7,833 nucleotides of DNA from NCBI GenBank assembly GCA_016234955.1, contig JACRNN010000298.1, positions 1 through 7,833 on the forward strand. Direction: 5' to 3'. Shown one piece after another: positions 1 to 5,351 of the stretch (position 1 is its first letter; each line of letters opens with the position of its first letter). The stretch is from Deltaproteobacteria bacterium. GTDB taxonomy: Bacteria > Desulfobacterota > GWC2-55-46. The translations under genes were made by a program, and so were the position numbers. The notes beneath the pieces were generated by a model that made no database searches, was not told the DNA's origin, and saw nothing but the letters and a program-made list of their open reading frames with translations.

Positions 1-1
1 C

Positions 2-499
2 GGCGCCGCCGGGCTGATGACCAAGGGGTTCACCCCGGAGCAGATAATATTCAGGGTCAACAGGGCCCTATTCCCGGACAAGATACAGCAGGGCGCCCCC
101 AGGGAGCGCGTGCCGGTATCGGTGCCGGTGGACTTCAGCATCGGGGATCTGACGCGCACGGGCTTTTTACTCAATGTCAGCGAAACCGGCGCGTTCCTGC
201 ATACCAAGGCCGAGATCCTCACCGGCTCGCTCATACGCCTCAAGTTCTCCCTGATGGGGATGGATAGGCTTTTCGATATCAAGGGCATCGTCAAGTGGTC
301 CACCACGGAGGTTGCCACAAAGACGCTCTTCGGCGGGTACGGTATAATGTTCACCTCCATGACCGAAGATGAGAGGAAGCTGCTGAGCGAGTTCGTGGTG
401 AGGGAGCTCAAGAGGATCGGTATGGACGTCGAGCCCGAGCTTGCGCTGACCGCGTCCGGCGGCGGCAAAAAGCGGCCCGTTTCAGGCAAAGGTATTTAG
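2..499 (+). CDS. PilZ-domain protein, 5'-truncated, probably a receiver-PilZ response regulator
   Basis: The frame is open to the left window edge. The first ATG is at 17, but the codons before it encode GAAGL, and the run GAAGL-MTKGF-TPEQIIFRVNRALFP resembles the beta5-alpha5 end of a receiver domain (conserved Lys, here followed by Gly-Phe instead of the usual Pro-Phe). The true start is therefore probably upstream of the window and the ATG internal. Residues about 28-130 (counted from that ATG) form a PilZ domain, which binds cyclic di-GMP. The NVSETG motif (residues 53-58) matches [D/N]xSxxG, and a GGYGIMF strand follows. The usual RxxxR motif is imperfect: Arg29 and Arg31 sit in PRERVPV, and the position four before Arg31 is Ala27, so nucleotide binding may be weakened. 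The C-terminal tail is Gly/Lys-rich and looks disordered. No terminator with a T-tract follows the stop. PilZ family is certain; the receiver part is inference. Confidence 0.85.
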   Translation, partial: GAAGLMTKGFTPEQIIFRVNRALFPDKIQQGAPRERVPVSVPVDFSIGDLTRTGFLLNVSETGAFLHTKAEILTGSLIRLKFSLMGMDRLFDIKGIVKWSTTEVATKTLFGGYGIMFTSMTEDERKLLSEFVVRELKRIGMDVEPELALTASGGGKKRPVSGKGI

Positions 500-543
500 C
501 AAGCATGGCGAGCGCCCAGCCTGCGGCTTGGATAGAGGGGAGC

Positions 544-639
544 TTCAACCCGGATGATTCGTGGTTGCCAGAGGAAATTACCGGCGGGTTCAATCTCGCA
601 GATTGAACCGGAATGACTCGTGGTGGCCGGATGGAATTA
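544..639. repeat. Imperfect 37-bp direct repeat flanking a 10-bp hairpin
   Basis: Positions 544-580 and 603-639 align without gaps at an offset of 59 bp, with about 29 of 37 bases identical by eye. The shared core is TCGTGGTKGCC followed by GGAAWTTA or GGAATTA. Between and overlapping the copies, 587-596 (GGTTCAATCT) and 600-609 (AGATTGAACC) form a perfect 10-bp stem with loop CGC. No T-tract follows, so it is not a convincing intrinsic terminator for the PilZ gene. It could be the remnant of a dispersed intergenic repeat; nothing in it identifies a known element. Confidence 0.55.
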
Positions 640-760
640 AGGGGGGCAAACCTGAACCTGCTGAAAACGAGGTTGTCACCATCTAAAAATGCCGTCCAAA
701 TCAAATTTACTGAAAAGCTATCTTGGACAGTGTTGCAGACCCGGATCCGTCGGAGGGGAT

Positions 761-799
761 TGTGTAAAAGGAATGGAAACAGTCAATTTCTTTTACACA
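761..799. promoter_or_regulatory. Distal palindrome, candidate activator-binding site
   Basis: TGTGTAAAAG at 761-770 is the exact inverse complement of CTTTTACACA at 790-799, with a 19-bp spacer. The right arm also pairs with the next half-site: TTACACAT (793-800) and ATGTGTAA (809-816) form a perfect 8-bp inverted repeat with an 8-bp spacer. The centre is about 240 bp upstream of the start point predicted from the sigma-54 promoter, within the range of enhancer-like upstream sites. The binding protein is unknown; a PrsR-type PEP-CTERM response regulator is a reasonable guess. Confidence 0.45.
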
Positions 800-813
800 T
801 TTTTAATGATGTG

Positions 814-826
814 TAACTATTTGATT
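814..826 (-). promoter_or_regulatory. IHF-like consensus, upstream copy
   Basis: On the minus strand this reads AATCAAATAGTTA, an exact match to the IHF consensus WATCAANNNNTTR. It overlaps the right edge of the third GTGTAA half-site. Twelve bases, AATCAAATAGTT, are shared in inverse orientation with the site at 955-967. The match is exact, but the consensus is short and this DNA is AT-rich, so binding is not proven. Confidence 0.35.
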
Positions 827-865
827 ACTTTAGTATTTATCTTGATTTGCAATAAACGGGCAATA

Positions 866-894
866 TACAGGTGTAAAATTTCTTTACACCTGTA
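866..894. promoter_or_regulatory. Proximal 12-bp palindrome, candidate upstream activator site
   Basis: TACAGGTGTAAA (866-877) and TTTACACCTGTA (883-894) are perfect inverse complements separated by 5 bp. The GTGTAA core is the same as in the distal palindrome. The centre at 880 is about 142 bp upstream of the predicted sigma-54 start point near 1022, a classical position for a bacterial enhancer-binding protein. As RNA it could also fold as a hairpin, but no gene ends just before it and no T-run follows, so a terminator is less likely than a DNA-binding site. Confidence 0.55.
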
Positions 895-954
895 AGCCTA
901 CATAAAAAATAGGACGCCAAATATCAGCGGTTGTGTGGCGTAAATATCCTTATA

Positions 955-967
955 AATCAAATAGTTG
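955..967 (+). promoter_or_regulatory. IHF-like consensus between upstream sites and promoter
   Basis: AATCAAATAGTTG matches the IHF consensus WATCAANNNNTTR at every defined position. It lies inside a perfect palindrome, TATAAATCAA (951-960) and TTGATTTATA (965-974), so the opposite strand matches as well. The centre is about 60 bp upstream of the predicted start point, between the GTGTAA palindromes and the -24/-12 element. IHF-type bending sites are usually found there in sigma-54 promoters. Confidence 0.5.
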
Positions 968-995
968 ATTTATACGATATTAATCGCATTATGTG

Positions 996-1010
996 TGGCA
1001 TAAAAATTGC
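996..1010 (+). promoter_or_regulatory. Sigma-54 (RpoN) -24/-12 promoter of the PEP-CTERM gene
   Basis: TGGCATAAAAATTGC has the invariant GG at 997-998 and GC at 1009-1010 with exactly 10 bp between them, as in the consensus TGGCAC-N5-TTGC. The only departure in the core is T for C in TGGCAC. This places the transcription start near 1022 and gives a leader of about 51 nt. Sigma-54 promoters need an ATP-dependent activator, which fits the palindromes upstream. From family knowledge, PEP-CTERM systems often include PrsK/PrsR, in which PrsR is a sigma-54-dependent response regulator. No such gene is in the window. Confidence 0.75.
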
Positions 1011-1054
1011 CTATAATTTAGGAGTAAAAAGGCCTTAAAAGTAAAATAAAGCTT

Positions 1055-1075
1055 AAAAAAGGAGAAAGGACATTG
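1055..1075 (+). promoter_or_regulatory. Ribosome binding site and TTG start of the PEP-CTERM gene
   Basis: AAAAAAGGAG ends at 1064, 8 nt before TTG at 1073-1075. A second purine run, AAAGGA at 1065-1070, is only 2 nt from the TTG and too close to serve it. The next in-frame ATG, at codon 10, falls in the middle of the signal-peptide hydrophobic core and would remove the two lysines. TTG is therefore the best start. Confidence 0.7.
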
Positions 1076-1738
1076 AAAAAGATATTAGTTCTGATTTGCA
1101 TGCTTGTTCTTTTCGGTTTCACCGAGGCCAGGGCCACAGTCATCTATGACCACGTATCTCCATTATCTATGAGCGTGACTTCAACCGATTTAGGAGGGGG
1201 GACATGGCACTACGACCTTTCCTTTACCAACACCGACACATCCAATATCTGGCATTTCCTGGTATGGACATCCTCCCAGACATACGGCACAGTGGGGTCA
1301 TTGCCATATTACGACAGTGGACACGCAATTGGCGCTGTATATTCTCAATATGATGCCAGCAACCTGGACTCCAGCATCACATGGGTAACCCATATGTGGG
1401 ATAGTCCCTGGGCCAGCACAACTAATGGCATAGCGGTAGGGGGCACGGCCACCTTTTCATTTGATGCAAACTACCTTATCACGAATTTACTGTATGGTTA
1501 TGAAACGGGCGCTTCCGGCTATACGCAGTGGAATGGAACAGGCACGTTGGCGGCGGTGAATACGGTGAGCGTTGGTACCGGAGGGACGGGCGGCACAGGG
1601 GGTACGGGCGGTACAGGAGGTACGGGCGGCACAGGGGGCGGGATAGTAGCTTCTGTCCCGGAACCGGGCACGCTCTTACTTCTCGGCTCCGGCCTGGTTG
1701 GATTGGCGGCATTTGGCCGCGGAAGACTGCTAAGTTGA
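1073..1738 (+). CDS. PEP-CTERM sorting-domain surface protein
   Basis: This is a 221-residue exported protein. Residues 1-21 are a Sec signal peptide: Lys2-Lys3, a hydrophobic core, then ARA before a likely cleavage at 21/22. There is no lipobox. Residues 22-165 are a Ser/Thr/Gly/Tyr/Trp-rich beta-type body whose role I do not recognise. Residues 169-189 are seven tandem Thr-Gly-Gly units, probably a flexible spacer. Residues 195-221 are a PEP-CTERM signal: VPEPG, a hydrophobic segment at about 200-214, and arginines at 216 and 218. In this family the signal is recognised by an exosortase (EpsH/XrtA type), and such proteins are linked to exopolysaccharide and biofilm or floc formation. The exosortase is not in the window. 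A sigma-54 promoter with upstream palindromes points to conditional expression. Codon use and base composition are more AT-rich than in the neighbours. The sorting call is firm; the specific function is unknown. Confidence 0.9.
   Translation: MKKILVLICMLVLFGFTEARATVIYDHVSPLSMSVTSTDLGGGTWHYDLSFTNTDTSNIWHFLVWTSSQTYGTVGSLPYYDSGHAIGAVYSQYDASNLDSSITWVTHMWDSPWASTTNGIAVGGTATFSFDANYLITNLLYGYETGASGYTQWNGTGTLAAVNTVSVGTGGTGGTGGTGGTGGTGGTGGGIVASVPEPGTLLLLGSGLVGLAAFGRGRLLS
1577..1639 (+). repeat. In-frame 9-bp tandem repeat encoding (Thr-Gly-Gly)7
   Basis: Seven ACN-GGN-GGN units lie in a row just before the PEP-CTERM signal. The last six resolve into three 18-bp copies (1586-1639) in which ACG-GGC-GGY alternates with ACA-GGR-GGY. 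The conserved synonymous codons suggest recent duplication of an 18-bp unit rather than independent selection for Gly/Thr. Loss or gain of a unit keeps the reading frame and would only change spacer length. Confidence 0.85.
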
Positions 1739-1740
1739 AA

Positions 1741-1800
1741 ATACATAGAGCGAGCGCCCACCCCGCAACAAGTTGCGGGGTGGGCGCTCGCTCTATGCAT
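1741..1800. terminator. Convergent-gene hairpin, terminator
   Basis: Positions 1744-1769 and 1772-1797 are perfect inverse complements, a 26-bp stem with a 2-nt AA loop. Two further outer pairs form beyond one mismatch. It fills nearly the whole gap between the stop of the PEP-CTERM gene (1738) and the stop of lspA (1803). On the minus strand the stem is followed by TATTTTC, giving a U-rich tail for the lspA transcript. On the plus strand no U-tract follows, so termination of the PEP-CTERM transcript there is less certain. Confidence 0.8.
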
Positions 1801-1802
1801 GT

Positions 1803-2300
1803 TCACTCCCTCTGCTCCTTCATGTAGGCGATAAGCGCCAGGAAGACCCCTATGGTTATGGCCGAGTCAGCCACGTTGAAGGCCGGCCAGTAATACTTCC
1901 CCGCATGGAAGTAGATGAAGTCTACCACCGCCCCCAGCCGCACCCTGTCGATGAGGTTGCCTGCGGCCCCGCCCACGATCAGTGAGAGCGCGTAGGTCAT
2001 GAGCGCGCTCCTGGACTGATAGATGAGAAAGCCCATCACAACTATCGCGGCAACGGACGTGGCCGCGAGCAGGGCCGTGCGCACCCACCCGCCGTCCGTA
2101 AAGATGCCGAAGGCCGCGCCAGTGTTCTTGAAAAAGACGATGTCAAGGAGTCCGGGGACCGCCTCGATGACCTGGTTCGGGCGCATGGCGCCGACGATGG
2201 CGAGTTTTGTCAACTGGTCGAGCGCGGCCACGGCCACGGCCGTGACCAGGGCCGTCTTCAATCCGGGATGGTTCTTTATTTTTTTAGCGTTCTGAAACAT
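1803..2300 (-). CDS. lspA: Lipoprotein signal peptidase (signal peptidase II)
   Basis: LspA is an inner-membrane aspartyl protease that removes the signal peptide of prolipoproteins after the lipobox cysteine has been diacylated. The 165-residue length is normal for the family. Visible motifs are DQLTK at 28-32, the KNTGAAFG segment around 58-65, GNLIDR at 114-119, VVDF at 125-128 and FNVADSAI at 141-148. The catalytic aspartates are likely Asp127 and Asp145. Four hydrophobic segments are apparent. The ATG at 2300 lies 9 nt after the ileS stop and in the same frame; the TAA of ileS blocks any longer start. There is no clear Shine-Dalgarno sequence, which suggests translational coupling to ileS. 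The N-terminus (MFQNAKKIKNH) carries an extra basic stretch before the first membrane segment. Confidence 0.97.
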   Translation of the reverse strand: MFQNAKKIKNHPGLKTALVTAVAVAALDQLTKLAIVGAMRPNQVIEAVPGLLDIVFFKNTGAAFGIFTDGGWVRTALLAATSVAAIVVMGFLIYQSRSALMTYALSLIVGGAAGNLIDRVRLGAVVDFIYFHAGKYYWPAFNVADSAITIGVFLALIAYMKEQRE

Positions 2301-2309
2301 ATAGGAACT

Positions 2310-5165
2310 TTAAGCCCATGGTGGGTTCATAGCCTCCAGGCACCGTCCGCAGATCGTGGGGTGCGTGTTGTCCGAGCCGACCGAAGGGCTGTAGCGCCAG
2401 CACCGCTCGCATTTTTCGCCGTCGGCCGCCTCCACGGTTATCTTGAGCTTGAAGCCGGGCAGGTCCTCCGACTCGCAGTATATGACGCCTTCCTTCACCG
2501 CAGGCTCCTCTTCCGCCCTGACCCTGAGTTGGGAAACGATGAGTACCTCTTCAAGGGCCTTTTCTTCCTCCGCGAGCAGGGCCTTGAGCCTGTCGATATC
2601 CCCTGACGCCCTGGCCTCTTCAGGCCGGTATATCGTAATCTTCGCGTCGAGGGGATGGCCGATCACCTTCTGCCGACGGGCCGTCTCCATCGCCTTTGAG
2701 ACCCCCTCCTTTACCCTGAGCAGAGTCTCCCACTTGTCCTCAAGCGCCGGGTCGAGCCACGCCTTATTCACCTCAGGCATGGCGCAGAGGTGGACGCTCT
2801 CCGCCCGCTTGCCCGGCATGGTTGCCCACGCCTCGTCCGTGGTGAAGACCAGTACCGGGGCCATCATTCGCACGAGGTGGTCGAGCACGTGGTAGACGGC
2901 CGTCTGTGCCGCGCGCCTTTTTTTAGAGCCCGCGCCGCTGGTATAGAGCCTGTCCTTGAGTATGTCGAGGTAGAAGGCGCTCAGATCCACGGTGCAGAAG
3001 TTGTGGACCGAATGGTATATTGTATGGAACTCGAAGCCGTCGTAGGCGTCCCTGACCCGTCCGGTGAGTTTTGCGAGCCGGTGGAGGGTGAGCCTGTCGA
3101 GCTCCTCGATCCCTTCGTAGGCTACCAGGTCCCTGTCCGGGTCGAAGTCGTAGAGGTTGCCGAGTATGTACCTGAAGGTGTTCCGTATCCTCCTGTACGC
3201 CTCCGAGAGCCTCTTCAGTATCTCTTCCGATATGCGGATGTCCTCCCTGTAGTCCTCGGCGCAGACCCAGAGCCTCAAGACCTCGGCCCCGTACCTCCCG
3301 ATGACCTCCTGCGGGGCTATGACGTTGCCTATCGATTTGCTCATCTTCCTGCCCGAGCCGTCAACTACGAAGCCGTGGGTCAGTACCGCCTTGTACGGAG
3401 GGGTGGACCTTGTGCCGATGGACGCGAGGAGGGCGGAGTGGAACCAGCCCCTGTGCTGGTCGCTCCCCTCGAGGTACAGGTCGGCCGGGAACTTGAGGTT
3501 GCCCCTTTTCTCCAGCACCGCCGCGAAGCTCACCCCGGAGTCGAACCAGACGTCGAGTATGTCCGTGCCCTTCGTGAATCCCTTGCCGCCGCACCCGGGG
3601 CACGCGGCCCCGCCGGGAAGAAGCTCTGCTATCTCTTTTTCAAACCAGATGTCCGCCCCCTCCTCCTCGAAGAGATCGACAAGCCTGTCGAGAAGGGAAG
3701 GCTCTATGAACGACCGGCCGCACGAGCCGCACCTGAGCGCCGGGATAGGCACGCCCCAGGCCCTCTGCCTCGATAAGCACCAATCCGGCCTGTTCAGCAC
3801 CATGTTGTATATCCTGTCCCTGCCCCACGACGGTATCCAGCGCACTTCCGAGTCTATGGCCTTGAGGGCTTTCTCCCTCAGCCCCCCCGCCTCCATGGAG
3901 GCGAACCACTGCTCTGTCGCGCGGAAGATTATCGGGCTCTTGCACCTCCAGCAGTGGGGGTAGGAATGGCGTATATCCTCCCTCAGTATGAGCCTGCCCT
4001 TTGATTTAAGAAGCTCTATGACCCCCTCGTTCGCCTTGAAGACGGGCTGGCCCTCGAACTCCGGCACGTCCTTTGTGAACCTGCCGGAATCGTCCACGGG
4101 GTTGTATATGTCGAGCCCGTATTTAAGCCCGAGCTCGTAGTCCTCCTGGCCGTGGCCCGGCGCGATATGGACGCACCCGGTGCCGGCCTCAAGCGTCACA
4201 TGCCCTCCCGGAAGCACTATAGAGTCCCTCTCTATGAACGGGTGCCTTGCCTTTAGCCCCTCTATGTCCCTGTAGAAGAACTTCTTGAGCGTCTTCCGCC
4301 CTGCGCCCTCCCAGCCGAACTTCCCGGCTATGGAGTCAAGGAGCCCGGCGGCAACGATATACGCCTCATCGCCCACGGATACGAGCGCGTACTCAAGCTC
4401 CGGGTGGAGCGCGATGGCGAGGTTTGCCGGAAGGGTCCACGGGGTCGTTGTCCAGATGACTATATAAACTTTCCCGCCCCCGGCGGATACCTTCAGCCTT
4501 TTCTCTATCTCAGCCGGGTCTACCTCGAACTTTACATAGACCGAAGGCGACGTCTTGTCGGCGTACTCCACCTCGGCCTCGGCAAGGGCGGTCCTGCAGG
4601 ACGAGCACCAGTGGACGGGCTTTTTGCCCCTGTAAAGGAGCCCCTTTTTCGCGAACCTGCCGAGTTCGCGCAGGATGGAGGCCTGATAGCCGCGGCTCAT
4701 GGTGAGGTACGGGTTCTCCCAATCGCCGAAGACGCCGAGGCGCTTGAAGTCCTCTTTCTGTATCTCGACGAACTTCCCGGCGTACTCCCTGCACCTCTTC
4801 CTTATCTCGGTTTTTGAGATGTCGTGCTTTTTCTGCCCCAACTCTTTTTCCACCTGGAGCTCTATGGGCAGGCCGTGGCAGTCCCAGCCGGGGACGTAAT
4901 CGGCAGAGTACCCCGTCATGAACCTGCTCTTTACCACGAAGTCCTTGAGGATTTTGTTGAGGGCGTGGCCGATGTGTATGTTGCCGTTGGCATAGGGGGG
5001 GCCGTCGTGGAGCGTGTATCTGGGCCTTCCCGCCCCGGCGTCCATTATTTTTTTATAAAGTCCCCTGACCTCCCAGTCCTTGAGCGTCTCCGGCTCCTTC
5101 CTGGGCAGGTCCGCCTTCATCTGGAACTCGGTCCTCGGCAGGTTCAACGTCTCTTTGTAGTCCAT
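2310..5165 (-). CDS. ileS: Isoleucyl-tRNA synthetase, bacterial type
   Basis: IleS is a cytoplasmic class I synthetase that attaches isoleucine to tRNA-Ile and edits mischarged valine. At 951 residues it is close to the usual bacterial length (about 940). In order: the HIGH motif at 64-67 in DGPPYANGNIHIGH; the CP1 editing domain with TTTPWTLPAN near 239-248 and GHGQEDYELG near 337-346, including Asp342 at the expected editing position; WCLSRQRAWGVPIP at about 472-485; KMSKS at 607-611; the anticodon-binding helical domain; and a C-terminal zinc finger with Cys919, Cys922, Cys939 and Cys942. The zinc-bearing tail marks the common bacterial form. The ATG at 5165 is supported by an AAGGA 9 nt upstream (5175-5179). 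The ileS-lspA order is widespread in Gram-negative bacteria. No frameshift or missing motif is seen. Confidence 0.98.
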   Translation of the reverse strand: MDYKETLNLPRTEFQMKADLPRKEPETLKDWEVRGLYKKIMDAGAGRPRYTLHDGPPYANGNIHIGHALNKILKDFVVKSRFMTGYSADYVPGWDCHGLPIELQVEKELGQKKHDISKTEIRKRCREYAGKFVEIQKEDFKRLGVFGDWENPYLTMSRGYQASILRELGRFAKKGLLYRGKKPVHWCSSCRTALAEAEVEYADKTSPSVYVKFEVDPAEIEKRLKVSAGGGKVYIVIWTTTPWTLPANLAIALHPELEYALVSVGDEAYIVAAGLLDSIAGKFGWEGAGRKTLKKFFYRDIEGLKARHPFIERDSIVLPGGHVTLEAGTGCVHIAPGHGQEDYELGLKYGLDIYNPVDDSGRFTKDVPEFEGQPVFKANEGVIELLKSKGRLILREDIRHSYPHCWRCKSPIIFRATEQWFASMEAGGLREKALKAIDSEVRWIPSWGRDRIYNMVLNRPDWCLSRQRAWGVPIPALRCGSCGRSFIEPSLLDRLVDLFEEEGADIWFEKEIAELLPGGAACPGCGGKGFTKGTDILDVWFDSGVSFAAVLEKRGNLKFPADLYLEGSDQHRGWFHSALLASIGTRSTPPYKAVLTHGFVVDGSGRKMSKSIGNVIAPQEVIGRYGAEVLRLWVCAEDYREDIRISEEILKRLSEAYRRIRNTFRYILGNLYDFDPDRDLVAYEGIEELDRLTLHRLAKLTGRVRDAYDGFEFHTIYHSVHNFCTVDLSAFYLDILKDRLYTSGAGSKKRRAAQTAVYHVLDHLVRMMAPVLVFTTDEAWATMPGKRAESVHLCAMPEVNKAWLDPALEDKWETLLRVKEGVSKAMETARRQKVIGHPLDAKITIYRPEEARASGDIDRLKALLAEEEKALEEVLIVSQLRVRAEEEPAVKEGVIYCESEDLPGFKLKITVEAADGEKCERCWRYSPSVGSDNTHPTICGRCLEAMNPPWA

Positions 5166-5351
5166 TTTAATGTTTCCTTCGGGTAAATTAAGCGCGGCTT
5201 GCCGCGTATGAAAAAACAGATATTCCTTATGGAAATCCTATCTCCGCTCCGGCCCCGTTGCCGCCGGGTTGTCAATTTAATAACACAAAGCAGGGCTTAA
5301 AAAAATCTTTTTTTAGAGGTATCCTTTAAGCGGATGGCGCGGCCACCGGCG
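5166..5351. other. lptG-ileS spacer with small hairpins
   Basis: No gene is seen in these 186 bp. Read on the minus strand, after lptG comes an AT-rich foldable block at 5295-5331. GCTTAAA and TTTAAGC close it, and a TAAAAAAA/TTTTTTTA palindrome at 5298-5315 lies inside it; this may be a weak terminator. Nearer ileS, a CGCGGC/GCCGCG stem (5193-5206, loop TT) sits just upstream of the ileS ribosome site GAAGGAAA (5173-5180). No clear -35/-10 pair for ileS was found. Whether ileS is transcribed separately from lptFG cannot be decided from the sequence. Confidence 0.4.

Larger units (their letters stand above)
500..1072. other. Gene-free intergenic region with repeat and regulatory structure
   Basis: No convincing gene is seen in these 573 bp. 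The short open frames here lack Shine-Dalgarno sequences, have unremarkable composition and cross palindromes. Positions 500-643 are GC-rich and hold an imperfect direct repeat with an internal hairpin. In 644-760 I see nothing beyond unstructured sequence. From about 761 onward the DNA becomes clearly AT-rich and carries several palindromes, IHF-like sites and a sigma-54 promoter, listed separately. The last 51 bp, 1022-1072, would be the 5' untranslated leader of the PEP-CTERM gene. Confidence 0.7.

Noticed and set aside
507..520. GCGAGCGCCCA shared with the arm of the 1741-1800 palindrome
   Set aside because: An 11-bp GC-rich word is expected to recur by chance in a window of this size; the flanking bases do not align.
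587..609. GGTTCAATCT resembles a tRNA T-arm
   Set aside because: No acceptor, D or anticodon stems can be placed around it; it is simply half of a palindrome.
613..895. Two overlapping plus-strand open frames of 67 and 68 codons
   Set aside because: No Shine-Dalgarno sequence, no recognisable protein character, and they run through the direct repeat and the GTGTAA palindromes.
1012..1017. Perfect TATAAT hexamer upstream of the PEP-CTERM gene
   Set aside because: At 16-18 bp spacing the -35 position reads TTATGT-like or worse, and the hexamer lies in AT-rich DNA overlapping the region just downstream of the -12 element. The sigma-54 reading explains the site better, although a weak sigma-70 contribution cannot be excluded.
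3301..3963. Long plus-strand frames opposite ileS, lptF and lptG
   Set aside because: They are antisense shadows of strongly conserved minus-strand genes in GC-rich DNA and lack ribosome sites and family features.
5270..5275. TTGACA on the minus strand upstream of ileS
   Set aside because: A 17-bp spacer leads to CCGGAG, nothing like a -10, and the nearest TAGGAT is 29 bp away. No usable promoter.
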